Source of the DNA: Caballeronia insecticola
GTDB lineage: Bacteria > Pseudomonadota > Gammaproteobacteria > Burkholderiales > Burkholderiaceae
NCBI RefSeq assembly: GCF_000402035.1
Contig: NC_021289.1
Coordinates: 868,001 to 932,000, forward strand
DNA: 64,000 nucleotides
Direction: 5' to 3'
Shown here: piece after piece, positions 1 to 8,999 of the stretch
How the letters are laid out: each line of letters starts with the position of its first letter
How positions within the stretch are numbered: the stretch's first letter is position 1
Notes under the pieces: generated by a model
The model's database searches: none
The model's input: the letters and a program-made list of their open reading frames with translations, nothing else
What the model was told of the DNA's origin: nothing
Made by a program: the position numbers and the translations under genes

Positions 1-504
1 GCGCTGTATCCGTCGGTGAGCCTGGGCGCGTCGGTGGGATCGGTGGGCATCGCGGAGGATTTGTTCGGTGCGAACACGAACCGCTGGGCGTTCGGGCCGC
101 TCATCAGCTGGAGCTTTCCGATCAACGGCCAGCGCGCCCGCGTGCATCAGGCGGAAGCGGCAACGAGCGGCGCGCTCGCGCGTTTCGATGGTGTCGTGCT
201 CAAGGCCTTGCAGGAAACGCAGAGCAGTCTCGCGACCTATGCGTCCGACACCACGCGCGCCGATGCATTGCGCACCGCGTACAAGTCGGCGATCGAATCC
301 GCCGATGAAACCAACCGGCTTTATCGCGCGGGCCGCGAGTCCTTCCTGAACGATCTCGATGCCACGCGCACGCTCACCGGCGTTGCCGCGCAAGTCGCCG
401 CGGCCAACGGGCAGGTCGCCATCGATCAGGTGAATCTGTTCCGCGCGCTCGGCGGCGGCTGGGAGACGGACGAAGCGATCGCACAGAACGTGAAGGGAAA
501 ATAG
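1..504 (+). CDS. TolC/NodT-type outer-membrane efflux factor, C-terminal part
   Basis: The frame is already open at base 1, so only the last ~167 residues are present. The segment shows the second OEP repeat of a tripartite-efflux outer-membrane channel: a beta-strand stretch ending in WSFPING, then a long Ala/Gln-rich helix and the closing FRALGGGW motif typical of RND-linked outer-membrane lipoproteins. It would form the outer-membrane exit duct for an inner-membrane pump and adaptor encoded upstream of the window. It ends 25 bp before the convergent GntR gene. The family is clear; the substrate cannot be told from this part. Confidence 0.85.
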   Translation, partial: ALYPSVSLGASVGSVGIAEDLFGANTNRWAFGPLISWSFPINGQRARVHQAEAATSGALARFDGVVLKALQETQSSLATYASDTTRADALRTAYKSAIESADETNRLYRAGRESFLNDLDATRTLTGVAAQVAAANGQVAIDQVNLFRALGGGWETDEAIAQNVKGK

Positions 505-529
505 GCGCGACGGAGGGTAATCGTGCGCG

Positions 530-1294
530 TTACGCCCATCCTTCCAGGCGTAGCGTCGAACGCACGAGACGCTCTTCTTCCCGCTCGATATCGGCGAGAC
601 TCTCGCGCACGCTCTTGATGTGCTGTCCCGCCGCGCGCCGTGCCTGCTCGGGCAGTCTGCCGGTCACCGCGTTATAGAGCCGCGCGTGCTGCCGGTCGAT
701 CACGCGCTTCTGCGGCTCGCGATGATAGAGATTGTTCACCGACGCGAACACCGAGCTCAACATCAGATCGTTCAACATGCCAAGCGTATGCACGAGCACC
801 GGATTGTGCGACGCCTCGCAGATCGCCAGATGAAACGCGTGATCGAGCCGCGCATGTGTCGATGCGTCGGTCTCTTGCAGATGAGCGGCGACGAGTTCTT
901 CATAGCGCCGCCGGATCATGATGTGATCGGCGGCCGTGCCGCGCAACGCGGCCAGACGCGCGGCTTCCGCTTCGAGCATCTCGCGCACTTCCAGCAGGTC
1001 ATACAGCGTGCGGGGCTGCGAGCCGAGCAGATGCATCATCGGCGTCTGTGCGGGTTCTGCTGTCAATCGCGCGACGAATGAGCCCTTGCCCTGCGCGGTT
1101 TCGATCAGCCCCCTTGCCCGCAACACCTTCAGCCCTTCCCGCAGCGCGGTGCGCGACACGCCGAGCTTCTCCGTCAGCCGCCGCTCGGAAGGCAGCGTCT
1201 GCCCGACCTTGAGCACGCCATCGACGATCAGTTCCTCGATCCGCTCGACAACCACATCCGCGAGTTTCCGCTTGCTTTCGTCCGTGTCTTTCAT
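530..1294 (-). CDS. GntR/FadR-family (FCD domain) regulator of the glycolate oxidase operon
   Basis: Predicted 254-residue transcription factor. An N-terminal winged helix (about residues 10-75, including LPSERRLTEKLGVSRTALRE) is followed by an all-helical FCD ligand domain with the usual Asp/His metal ligands (DHAFHLAICEASHN). It is divergent from glcDEF, and two TGGTATTACCA palindromes of the FadR/GlcC/PdhR/LldR type lie in and beside the intergenic region. It is therefore probably a glycolate- or lactate-responsive regulator like GlcC. An upstream GTG at 1318 would also open the frame but overlaps one operator, so the ATG at 1294 is preferred. Ligand identity is inferred from context only. 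Confidence 0.85.
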   Translation of the reverse strand: MKDTDESKRKLADVVVERIEELIVDGVLKVGQTLPSERRLTEKLGVSRTALREGLKVLRARGLIETAQGKGSFVARLTAEPAQTPMMHLLGSQPRTLYDLLEVREMLEAEAARLAALRGTAADHIMIRRRYEELVAAHLQETDASTHARLDHAFHLAICEASHNPVLVHTLGMLNDLMLSSVFASVNNLYHREPQKRVIDRQHARLYNAVTGRLPEQARRAAGQHIKSVRESLADIEREEERLVRSTLRLEGWA

Positions 1295-1306
1295 CGTCGA
1301 ATTCAC

Positions 1307-1317
1307 TGGTATTACCA
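1307..1317. promoter_or_regulatory. FadR/GlcC-type operator 1
   Basis: Perfect TGGTATTACCA in the context CACTGGTATTACCACTGG. It matches the TGGTNNTACCA half-site symmetry of FCD-type GntR regulators. It ends 13 bp before the regulator's chosen ATG, which fits autoregulation. Confidence 0.75.
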
Positions 1318-1415
1318 CTGGAGCATGCTAGCACGACGGCTAATGCATGGCATGCGTGTAAGCCTTTTTGGACGCTGCATTCCCGGTTCGAGCCAGTTTC
1401 CAACCGTCAAATAAC

Positions 1416-1426
1416 TGGTATTACCA
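1416..1426. promoter_or_regulatory. FadR/GlcC-type operator 2
   Basis: A second perfect TGGTATTACCA, flanked as ACTGGTATTACCAGC, lies about 90 bp upstream of the glcD start. Two identical operators 109 bp apart, one at each side of the divergent promoter region, suggest that the adjacent regulator controls both transcripts. Confidence 0.8.
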
Positions 1427-1518
1427 GCGAGAAATTCATCGACACGTCCGCGCTCGCCCGGAAGAATCGCAACAAAGCACATGTGGGCATCGAACCCGCG
1501 CCCCATTGGAGACACCGC

Positions 1519-3018
1519 ATGACCTACGCCTACGACGAAAGGCTCGACGGCCCGCTACGCGATCACGACAAAGCCGCGATCGTGCGCGATCTTCATACGC
1601 TCCTTCCCGATCTGCAGCTTCTGCACGCCAAAGAAGACCTGCGGCCCTTCGAGTGCGACGGACTCTCCGCCTACCGCATCACGCCGATGCTTGTCGCGTT
1701 GCCGGGCACGATCGACGAAGTTCAGGCCCTGCTGCAATATGCGCATGCGCACGGCGTGCCGGTGGTTGCGCGCGGCGCGGGCACCGGTCTTTCGGGCGGC
1801 GCGCTGCCGCTCGAAAAAGGCATGCTGCTCGTGATGTCGCGCTTCAATCGCATTCTTCATATCGATCCCGATGCGGGCATTGCGCGCGTTCAACCCGGCG
1901 TGCGTAATCTCGCGATCTCGCAGGCCGCCGCGCCGCACGGTCTTTACTACGCCCCCGACCCTTCCTCGCAGATCGCGTGCTCGATCGGCGGCAACGTGGC
2001 CGAGAATGCGGGGGGCGTGCATTGCCTCAAGTACGGCCTCACGGTGCACAACATACTTCGCGTGGAGATCGTCACCATCGACGGAGAGCGGCTCACGCTC
2101 GGTGCCGAAGCGCTCGATACGCCCGGCTTCGATCTGCTCGCGCTCATCACCGGTTCGGAGGGCATGCTGGGCGTCGTGGTCGAAGTGACGGTCAAGCTGT
2201 TGACCAAACCGCAAAGCGCGAAAGTGCTGCTCGCCAGTTTCGACGAGATCGAAAAGGCCGGCGATGCCGTCGCGCAGATCATCGGTGCGGGCGTGATTCC
2301 CGGCGGCCTCGAAATGATGGACAACCTCGCGATCCGCGCCGCAGAGGACTTCATTCATGCAGGCTATCCCGTCGATGCCGAAGCGCTGCTGCTATGCGAA
2401 GTCGACGGCGCGGAGTCGGACGTCGAGGAAGACTGCGCACGCGTCGATTCGCTGCTGCGCGCGGCGGGCGCCACCGATATTCGTCTTGCCGCCAACGAGG
2501 CCGAACGCCAACGCTTCTGGGCGGGCCGCAAGAACGCGTTTCCCGCCGTAGGCCGTATCTCACCCGACTACTACTGCATGGACGGCACGATTCCGCGCCG
2601 CGAACTGGCGCGCGTGCTGCGCGGCATCGCGGATCTGTCTGCGCAATACGGGCTGCGCGTCGCCAACGTGTTCCATGCAGGCGACGGCAACATGCACCCG
2701 TTGATTCTCTTCGATGCCAACGCTCCCGGCGAAATGGACCGTGCCGAAGCGCTCGGCGCGCGCATCCTCGAGTTGTGTGTCGAAGTGGGTGGCAGCATCA
2801 CGGGCGAGCACGGCGTCGGACGCGAGAAGATCAATCAGATGTGCGCGCAATTCAACAGCGACGAACTCACCTTCTTTCACGCCGTGAAGGCCGCATTCGA
2901 TCCCGCGGGTCTGCTCAATCCCGGCAAGAATGTGCCGACGCTGCATCGCTGCGCGGAGTTCGGCGCCATGCATGTGCATCACGGCGCATTGCCTCATCCC
3001 GAACTGGAGCGATTCTGA
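1519..3018 (+). CDS. glcD: Glycolate oxidase, FAD-linked subunit GlcD
   Basis: A 499-residue flavoprotein, the same length as E. coli GlcD. It oxidises glycolate to glyoxylate together with GlcE and GlcF and passes electrons to the respiratory chain. The PCMH-type FAD domain is marked by the Gly-rich motif ARGAGTGLSGGALP near residues 83-97. The C-terminal FAD-oxidase domain has the ITGEHGVGREK signature near 428-438. The ATG at 1519 follows GGAGA at good spacing; a GTG 36 bp upstream lacks such a site. Its stop overlaps the glcE start by one base, so the genes are translationally coupled. Confidence 0.93.
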   Translation: MTYAYDERLDGPLRDHDKAAIVRDLHTLLPDLQLLHAKEDLRPFECDGLSAYRITPMLVALPGTIDEVQALLQYAHAHGVPVVARGAGTGLSGGALPLEKGMLLVMSRFNRILHIDPDAGIARVQPGVRNLAISQAAAPHGLYYAPDPSSQIACSIGGNVAENAGGVHCLKYGLTVHNILRVEIVTIDGERLTLGAEALDTPGFDLLALITGSEGMLGVVVEVTVKLLTKPQSAKVLLASFDEIEKAGDAVAQIIGAGVIPGGLEMMDNLAIRAAEDFIHAGYPVDAEALLLCEVDGAESDVEEDCARVDSLLRAAGATDIRLAANEAERQRFWAGRKNAFPAVGRISPDYYCMDGTIPRRELARVLRGIADLSAQYGLRVANVFHAGDGNMHPLILFDANAPGEMDRAEALGARILELCVEVGGSITGEHGVGREKINQMCAQFNSDELTFFHAVKAAFDPAGLLNPGKNVPTLHRCAEFGAMHVHHGALPHPELERF

Positions 3019-4085
3019 TGCGACGCGACCTCGTTTCCATCGACGACAGCGCGCGTCTCGTCGATCAGGTGCAAAGCGCGATTGCACGCAAGCAGCCCTT
3101 GCGCATTCGCGGCGGCAACAGCAAGGCGTCGCTCGGCAGGCACGTCGAGGGCGAAGAGATTGATACGCGCTCGCATCGCGGCATTGTGAGCTATGACCCG
3201 AGCGAGCTCGTGATCACCGCACGCGCGGGTACGCCGCTCGCGGAGTTGAACGCGATACTCGACGAAGCCGGCCAGATGCTGCCGTGCGAGCCGCCGACGC
3301 ATGGCGAAGCGGCAACGACAGGCGGCATGGTCGCAACCGGCTTGTCGGGTCCGCGACGTCCATGGGCGGGCTCGGTGCGTGATTTCGTGCTGGGCTGCCG
3401 CATCGTTACCGGCGAAGGCAAGCATCTTCGTTTCGGCGGGCAAGTCATGAAGAATGTCGCGGGCTACGATGTCTCGCGTTTGATGAGCGGGAGCTTCGGC
3501 TGTCTCGGGCTCATCACCGAAGTCTCGCTGAAAGTGCTGCCCAAGCCGCGCGAGACGAAGAGTCTCACACTCGAACTGGAAGCAAGCGAAGCGATGCGCG
3601 AGCTTGCGTCATGGCGTCGCGCCGCGCTGCCCGTGAGCGGCGCATGTCATTTCGATGGCTTGCTTCATGTGCGTCTGGAAGGCGGACCCGGCTCGGTGCA
3701 TGCCGCGGCGGATCGCATCGGCGGCGAGGCGCTCGACGAGCGATTCTGGATATCGCTTCGTGAACGGCGTCTTCCCTTCTTCGATGGCGAACTTCCGCTA
3801 TGGCGTCTGTCCCTGCCGAACGCAACGCCGCTCATCGACTTGCCGGGCGCAATCATGCTCGACTGGGGCGGTGCGCAACGCTGGCTCAAGAGCGATGCGA
3901 GCGCGGATGTCATTCGCGCCATCGCGAGCGCGGCGGGCGGTCATGCAACGTGCTTCACGCCGAATGGGAGCATCGAGCCGTTTCATCCGCTTGCCGCGCC
4001 GCTCATGCGTTATCACGCGCAACTGAAGCAACGTCTCGATCCGCACGGCGTGTTCAATCCTGGCCGCATGTACGCGGATTACTGA
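3018..4085 (+). CDS. glcE: Glycolate oxidase, FAD-binding subunit GlcE
   Basis: A 355-residue protein with a PCMH FAD-binding fold: PLRIRGGNSKASLG near the N-terminus, then PPTHGEAATTGGMVATGLSG and NVAGYDVSRLMSGSFG. It lacks the full C-terminal oxidase domain of GlcD, as expected for GlcE, which forms the second flavin-binding subunit. Its ATG shares one base with the glcD stop codon. glcF begins 21 bp after its stop. A much longer in-frame extension upstream lies inside glcD and is not the real gene. Confidence 0.92.
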   Translation: MRRDLVSIDDSARLVDQVQSAIARKQPLRIRGGNSKASLGRHVEGEEIDTRSHRGIVSYDPSELVITARAGTPLAELNAILDEAGQMLPCEPPTHGEAATTGGMVATGLSGPRRPWAGSVRDFVLGCRIVTGEGKHLRFGGQVMKNVAGYDVSRLMSGSFGCLGLITEVSLKVLPKPRETKSLTLELEASEAMRELASWRRAALPVSGACHFDGLLHVRLEGGPGSVHAAADRIGGEALDERFWISLRERRLPFFDGELPLWRLSLPNATPLIDLPGAIMLDWGGAQRWLKSDASADVIRAIASAAGGHATCFTPNGSIEPFHPLAAPLMRYHAQLKQRLDPHGVFNPGRMYADY

Positions 4086-4106
4086 TTTCATCGACACGAA
4101 CACGCC

Positions 4107-5327
4107 ATGCAAACGAATCTCAGCGACGAAGCCAGAATGCTCCCGCGCGCCAAGGAAGCCGAAGACATTTTGCGTTCGTGCGTGCATTGCGGCTTCTGCA
4201 ATGCCACGTGCCCGACCTATCAACTGTTGGGGAACGAACTCGATGGGCCACGCGGACGCATCTATCTCATCAAGCAGATGCTCGAAGGCGAGCCCGTCAC
4301 CGAGAAGACGCAATTGCATCTCGACCGCTGCCTCACATGCCGCAATTGCGAAACGACGTGTCCTTCGGGCGTGAAGTATCACACGTTGCTCGATATCGGC
4401 CGGGCCGAACTCGAACGCCGCGTGCAACGGCCTGCAGGCGAACGCATGATGCGTCGTGGCTTGCGTCACGTCATCCCGCGCCCCGCCGTGTTCGATGCAC
4501 TGCTGAAAGCGGGCCGACTCGCGCGTCCCGTTCTGCCGGCCGCGCTAAAGCACAAGATTCCCGCTGCTGCCGCGGTGGCGGCCAAGGCGCGCCCGCCTGC
4601 ACGCCATGCACGTCGCGTGTTGATGCTCGAAGGCTGCGTGCAGCCGTCACTGTCGCCGAATACGAATGCGGCTGCGGCGCGCGTGCTCGATCGACTCGGC
4701 ATCAGCGTGATCGATGCGCCTCGGGCCGGCTGCTGCGGCGCGACCGATTACCACCTCAACGCGCAGGACGCGGGCCTCATGCGCGCGCGCCGCAACATCG
4801 ACGCATGGTGGCCCGCCATCGAAGCGGGCGCGGAAGCGATCGTGCAGACCGCGAGCGGCTGCGGCGCGTTCATCAAGGAATACGGTCATCTGTTAAGCGG
4901 CGATCCGCGCTATGCGGCCAAAGCTGCGCGTGTGAGTGAACTGGCGCGCGATCTCGTCGAAGTGATCGGCGATGAACCGCTCGATAAACTCATATGCGCC
5001 GACCGGCGTCGCATCGCGTTTCATTGCCCTTGCACGCTGCAACATGCGCAAAAGCTCGGCGGCGCGGTGGAAGCGATTCTGACGCGGCTCGGTTACGACC
5101 TTACCGCCGTGCCCGATGCACATCTGTGCTGCGGCTCGGCCGGAACGTATTCGATCACGCAGCCCGAGCTATCCACTCAATTGCGCGATCGCAAAATGGA
5201 TGCGCTTGAAAGCGGCGCGCCCGAGTTGATCGTCACGGCGAATATCGGCTGTCAGACGCATCTTGCGGGCGCGGCACGCACGGGCGTGCGGCATTGGATC
5301 GAACTCGTGGAAGACGCGCTGCAATGA
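4107..5327 (+). CDS. glcF: Glycolate oxidase, iron-sulfur subunit GlcF
   Basis: A 406-residue protein with two N-terminal 4Fe-4S motifs, C25-x2-C28-x2-C31-x3-C35P and C75-x2-C78-x2-C81-x3-C85P. Two cysteine-rich CCG-type domains follow (GCCGATDYH and LCCGSAGTYS). This is the layout of GlcF and related heterodisulfide-reductase-like subunits that carry electrons from the flavin subunits to quinone at the membrane. It is the last gene of the operon. The stop is 21 bp from the end of the convergent FUSC gene, and no glcB or glcG follows. Confidence 0.93.
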   Translation: MQTNLSDEARMLPRAKEAEDILRSCVHCGFCNATCPTYQLLGNELDGPRGRIYLIKQMLEGEPVTEKTQLHLDRCLTCRNCETTCPSGVKYHTLLDIGRAELERRVQRPAGERMMRRGLRHVIPRPAVFDALLKAGRLARPVLPAALKHKIPAAAAVAAKARPPARHARRVLMLEGCVQPSLSPNTNAAAARVLDRLGISVIDAPRAGCCGATDYHLNAQDAGLMRARRNIDAWWPAIEAGAEAIVQTASGCGAFIKEYGHLLSGDPRYAAKAARVSELARDLVEVIGDEPLDKLICADRRRIAFHCPCTLQHAQKLGGAVEAILTRLGYDLTAVPDAHLCCGSAGTYSITQPELSTQLRDRKMDALESGAPELIVTANIGCQTHLAGAARTGVRHWIELVEDALQ

Positions 5328-5348
5328 CGCGGCTTGGTTTTGCATCGC

Positions 5349-7499
5349 TCATGATTGAAACGGCGCGGCGCGATCCAGCATCACGCTGCGCATGAAATGG
5401 AGCCGCGCGAGCATGCGGCGCACTTGCAGGATGTCATGCGTGGAAGCGTTGAGCGTCGTCGTTAATTTCTCGGCGTTGTTCGTCTGCAAGTCGATGGTAC
5501 GAACGCAATCCTGAAGAGTCGTGTTCGAAGGCGCCTCGAAGAGTGCCATCAACCGCATCAACGTTTCGTCCGTCATCGCGCGCCAGTTGGAATCCACGAT
5601 GCGTATCGCCTGCGCATCGCGGGTCTCGATGCGAAGCTCGATTGCCGCGTGGCCCAGTTCGATCACGACGAGAATCCAGGCGAGCGCATCGACGTATTGC
5701 GGAGTCGGCCGTGGCAGCAACGCACGCAATTGCGCGACGATATCGTGCGCGCCCGACTGGAAGATCTCATGCAGATCATCCAGCGGGCCGGTGCATGCGA
5801 GAACGATCTGCGCTCTTAAGTCGCGTATCAGCGACGACACGCGCCACGGCATCTCCGCCGGAAACACGATCGCGCATGCTGCCGCGCACGCGAGCATTGC
5901 AAGCGTCAGCGCGATGCCGTTGTTTAAGAGCGGCTCGGGCGCATATTGAATCACGCGATCCGGTCCGCCGAGCACGCAAAAGAAGATGCAGAAACTCAGG
6001 CCCAATCCCGTGAATTTCGGCCGCGTGGCGAGAAACGCGCCGAGCCCGAGCATGGGCGCGAGCACGAAGCACAGCAGCGGAAATCCTTCGATCGACGGAT
6101 ACAGATAGCGCAGCGCGAAGCATCCCGCTAACGTCGCAAGCGCGGCACCCGATGCCATTTGCAGGGAGAAGCGGATCGGTGTCGGCGAGTTCGATCCCAA
6201 CGCGGACACCGCCGCCGCGCCGATGATCGCGTAACCGCCGCTCGGCCAGTCGCTCGACAGCCAGAGCGCGCCGATCGTCCCGAGCACGACGCACGTCATC
6301 AGAAACGTGACGGCGATCACGTTCGTGTTCGTCACCGAGACGCGCTTCGGGTCGGTTTCTTCGAGCACATGTTTCTCGAATACGAGTGACACATAGACGC
6401 GCACGTAATTCGAATACTCGGAGATGAAGCCGGACAGCAATTGTGTCGCGGTATCGAAGTCGAGCAGTTCGTCCGCGCTTGCCGTGCGTTCGAGCGCGCG
6501 TCGATCGATGTCGATTTGTTCTGCAAGCCGCAAGCGAAAGCCCGACACGAGTGCTGCTTTGCGCTCGATATAGGCATCGTCGATAAAGCCGATATCGCGC
6601 GAAACGGCCAGCGTGTGCGCCAGTTCCTCGCAATACGACGCGACGCGATCGATCGCACTGCATCGACGTGACTCACGCGCCGTCGCCACGAAACGATGCA
6701 GCGCATGCAATCTCGTACACAAGCCCATGAACGTATTGTTGAGTCTTGCGAGACGCCGCGATCTCGAACGCACTTCCGGATCTTCGAATGAAGCGAACGC
6801 ACGCGTTGCTTCGAAGCCAACGACGCTGTCGATAAATTCGCCGTACTTCATGCGAAAGCTCGGCCTATCGATCTCGCCTTGCAGCGCCTTTGCGGCGAAA
6901 TTGGAGAACGACACGAAGCGTTCGCGACGAATATGCTTCAGGCGCGTGGAAGACCATTGCGGCAGCACGATCGCACTGATCACACCGGAGCAGACGATTC
7001 CAAGCAGCACCGCCGCCGAACGATTCAGCGCGCCGATATACAGCGCGTTCGGTTCGAGCGCGGTCGGAATGCCGATCAACGCGGCCGTATAGCCTGCGAG
7101 CACGAACGCATACCAGCGAAAGTTTCGATAGCGCAAAGCCGCTGCCGTGCAGAGCGCAACCCAGAGCGTCATTGCGCCGATATAAAGATCGGGCTGCTGC
7201 GGAAAGAGCGCGCCGAGCAATACCGCGACGGCCGTGCCGATCACCGTTCCCACCATCCGGTAGAAGCTCTTGGACAACACCATGCCGCTCTGCGGCTGCA
7301 TCAACACGAAGACGGTCGCCATGGCGGTGCGCGGCGTGGGAATCTCAAGCTTCATCGCAATGCCCATTGCGAGGAACGCCGCCGTCAAGGTCTTCGCCAG
7401 ATGCAGCCAGACGAGGCCATCGGTTGCCGCCCAATGCGCCAGATGCATGCGCAGGACGCGTTTCCATGCGTGGCCCTCGATCGAATAGCGCGTATCCAT
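5349..7499 (-). CDS. FUSC-family inner-membrane exporter (AaeB/fusaric-acid-resistance type)
   Basis: A protein of ~716 residues with two blocks of hydrophobic helices (roughly 40-185 and 395-560), separated and followed by cytoplasmic helical regions. This is the layout of FUSC/aromatic-acid exporters. These proteins work with a HlyD-type adaptor, which is the gene just upstream, to expel weak aromatic acids or toxins. A GTG at 7517 overlaps the adaptor stop (GTGA), while the ATG at 7499 has GGGAA at ideal spacing; the ATG is listed. The substrate is unknown. No aaeX-type small gene or outer-membrane factor is beside it. Confidence 0.85.
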   Translation of the reverse strand: MDTRYSIEGHAWKRVLRMHLAHWAATDGLVWLHLAKTLTAAFLAMGIAMKLEIPTPRTAMATVFVLMQPQSGMVLSKSFYRMVGTVIGTAVAVLLGALFPQQPDLYIGAMTLWVALCTAAALRYRNFRWYAFVLAGYTAALIGIPTALEPNALYIGALNRSAAVLLGIVCSGVISAIVLPQWSSTRLKHIRRERFVSFSNFAAKALQGEIDRPSFRMKYGEFIDSVVGFEATRAFASFEDPEVRSRSRRLARLNNTFMGLCTRLHALHRFVATARESRRCSAIDRVASYCEELAHTLAVSRDIGFIDDAYIERKAALVSGFRLRLAEQIDIDRRALERTASADELLDFDTATQLLSGFISEYSNYVRVYVSLVFEKHVLEETDPKRVSVTNTNVIAVTFLMTCVVLGTIGALWLSSDWPSGGYAIIGAAAVSALGSNSPTPIRFSLQMASGAALATLAGCFALRYLYPSIEGFPLLCFVLAPMLGLGAFLATRPKFTGLGLSFCIFFCVLGGPDRVIQYAPEPLLNNGIALTLAMLACAAACAIVFPAEMPWRVSSLIRDLRAQIVLACTGPLDDLHEIFQSGAHDIVAQLRALLPRPTPQYVDALAWILVVIELGHAAIELRIETRDAQAIRIVDSNWRAMTDETLMRLMALFEAPSNTTLQDCVRTIDLQTNNAEKLTTTLNASTHDILQVRRMLARLHFMRSVMLDRAAPFQS

Positions 7500-7513
7500 C
7501 GACGTTCCCGGTT

Positions 7514-8437
7514 TCACAACGCACGCTGCATGCGAGCCATGAGTTCATTGGCGCGCAGCATGAGACGATCGGGCGCTTGTCCGCCATCGACGACAATCGT
7601 GCATGTCGTGCCCGCTGTGAGTCGAACGTCGTCGGGAACGCTGTCGATATCGATACGCACCGGCACGCGCTGCGCCAGCCGCACCCAGTTGAAAACGGGA
7701 TCGACGTTCGCGGTCAGGTCCACGCTTTCCGGATTGTCGCGATCATAGATACCGCGCGCGACGCTTTCGACATGACCGCGCAAGACGCTTCCGCTCATCA
7801 GGCGAATGGAGACTTCGCGGCCGACTTTCACTTGCGGCAGCTTGGTTTCCTCGAAATATCCATAGACCCAGAACGAATGGCGATCGACGACCGCAAGCTT
7901 GGGCGTCGCGATGGTGGCGTAATCGCCTTGCCACGTTTGCAGGTTCGTGACGAAGCCGTCCACCGGTGAAAGCACGCGCGTGCGCGACAGATCGAGCTTA
8001 GCGGCATCGAGCGCGGCGACAGCCTGATCGTACGCGGCGAGCGCCGCATCGGCCTGAAAGCCCGCGTTTTGCCGGGCTTCCGCGGAAACGACAGCATCGT
8101 CGAGATCCGCACGGCGCTTCGCATCGTCGCGTCGCAAAGCGAGATCGGCACGGCGCGCGGCGACTTTTGCTTCGGCTTCCTGAACCGCAATCTGATAATG
8201 CGAGGGATCGATCTGCATCAGGAGATCGCCCTTTTTGACGTATTGATTGTCATGCACCGGCACGCCGACGATCATGCCCGACACGTCCGGAGCCACGGTG
8301 ATGACATCCGCATGCACGCGTCCGTCGCGGGTCCACGGCGCGTACATATAGTGATCCCACAAGGTCTTGCCGATGAATGCGGCCATCAGAAAGAGCGCCA
8401 TCGTCGCAAAGACGCTCCAGACTCGCTTAACCTTCAT
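7514..8437 (-). CDS. HlyD/EmrA-family periplasmic adaptor (AaeA-like)
   Basis: A 307-residue membrane-fusion protein. It has an N-terminal anchor helix (residues ~6-26), a biotinyl-lipoyl half motif (VTVAPDVSGMIVGVPVHDNQ), a short coiled hairpin rich in Ala/Glu/Asp, and the second lipoyl half (DGFVTNLQTWQGDY). The beta-barrel and membrane-proximal domains follow. It would link the downstream FUSC exporter to an outer-membrane channel. The ATG at 8437 follows GAGGAC. Its TGA overlaps an alternative GTG start of the FUSC gene, indicating one transcript. Confidence 0.88.
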   Translation of the reverse strand: MKVKRVWSVFATMALFLMAAFIGKTLWDHYMYAPWTRDGRVHADVITVAPDVSGMIVGVPVHDNQYVKKGDLLMQIDPSHYQIAVQEAEAKVAARRADLALRRDDAKRRADLDDAVVSAEARQNAGFQADAALAAYDQAVAALDAAKLDLSRTRVLSPVDGFVTNLQTWQGDYATIATPKLAVVDRHSFWVYGYFEETKLPQVKVGREVSIRLMSGSVLRGHVESVARGIYDRDNPESVDLTANVDPVFNWVRLAQRVPVRIDIDSVPDDVRLTAGTTCTIVVDGGQAPDRLMLRANELMARMQRAL

Positions 8438-8470
8438 CACGTCCTCTCGTCGACGTCACATCGATCATCA

Positions 8471-8494
8471 CGCTGCGCGGCAATGCGCGCAGCG
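8471..8494 (-). other. GC-rich hairpin between the hydrolase pair and the efflux pair
   Basis: CGCTGCGCG and CGCGCAGCG form a nine-base-pair stem around a six-base loop. It sits between the stop of the DUF1348 gene and the HlyD adaptor start. No U-tract follows on the minus strand, so it is at most an attenuator or mRNA-stability hairpin. Confidence 0.35.
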
Positions 8495-8508
8495 CGATAT
8501 CACACAAG

Positions 8509-8988
8509 TCAAAGACCAAGCTCGCTCAAGCCCGGATGATTGTCCGGCCTTCGGCCAAGCGGCCAATGGAACTTGCGCTCGCTTTCCTTGATCGGCAGAT
8601 CGTTGATGCTGGCGTGACGATGAAGCATCAGGCCGTCGAGACCGAACTCCCAGTTCTCGTTGCCATACGATCTGAACCAGTTGCCCGCATCGTCGCGCCA
8701 CTCATAGGCGAAGCGCACGGCGATGCGATTGCCTCCAAACGCCCACAGTTCCTTGATGAGCCGATACTCGAATTCATGGCTCCATTTCCGTTCAAGAAAC
8801 GCGCGCACGTCTTCGCGGCCATGCACGAACTCGGCCCTGTTGCGCCATTGCGTATCGATCGAATAAACATGCGACACCTTGTCTGCGTCGCGGGAATTCC
8901 AGCCGTCTTCGGCTTGCCTGACTTTAAGGATTGCAGTCTCGCGCGTGAACGGCGGAAACGGCGGACGGGATTCGCTAGTGCTGGTCAT
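8509..8988 (-). CDS. DUF1348 / SnoaL-like (NTF2-fold) protein
   Basis: A 159-residue protein rich in Trp and aromatic residues, with the DUF1348 pattern: [21 protein letters not shown] near the N-terminus, then [26 protein letters not shown] and the [23 protein letters not shown] core. NTF2-fold proteins of this kind are small pocket proteins of mostly unknown role. The ATG at 8988 follows a GGGG purine tract and lies 11 bp after the hydrolase stop, so the two are probably co-transcribed. An earlier in-frame start would run into the hydrolase gene. The family call is good; the function is not known. Confidence 0.8.
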   Translation of the reverse strand: MTSTSESRPPFPPFTRETAILKVRQAEDGWNSRDADKVSHVYSIDTQWRNRAEFVHGREDVRAFLERKWSHEFEYRLIKELWAFGGNRIAVRFAYEWRDDAGNWFRSYGNENWEFGLDGLMLHRHASINDLPIKESERKFHWPLGRRPDNHPGLSELGL

Positions 8989-8999
8989 CACGCGCCCCT

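Noticed and set aside
1977-3017. Long in-frame extension upstream of glcE.
   Set aside because: It lies inside glcD in another frame, is Arg-rich and not protein-like; GlcE begins at the ATG overlapping the glcD stop.
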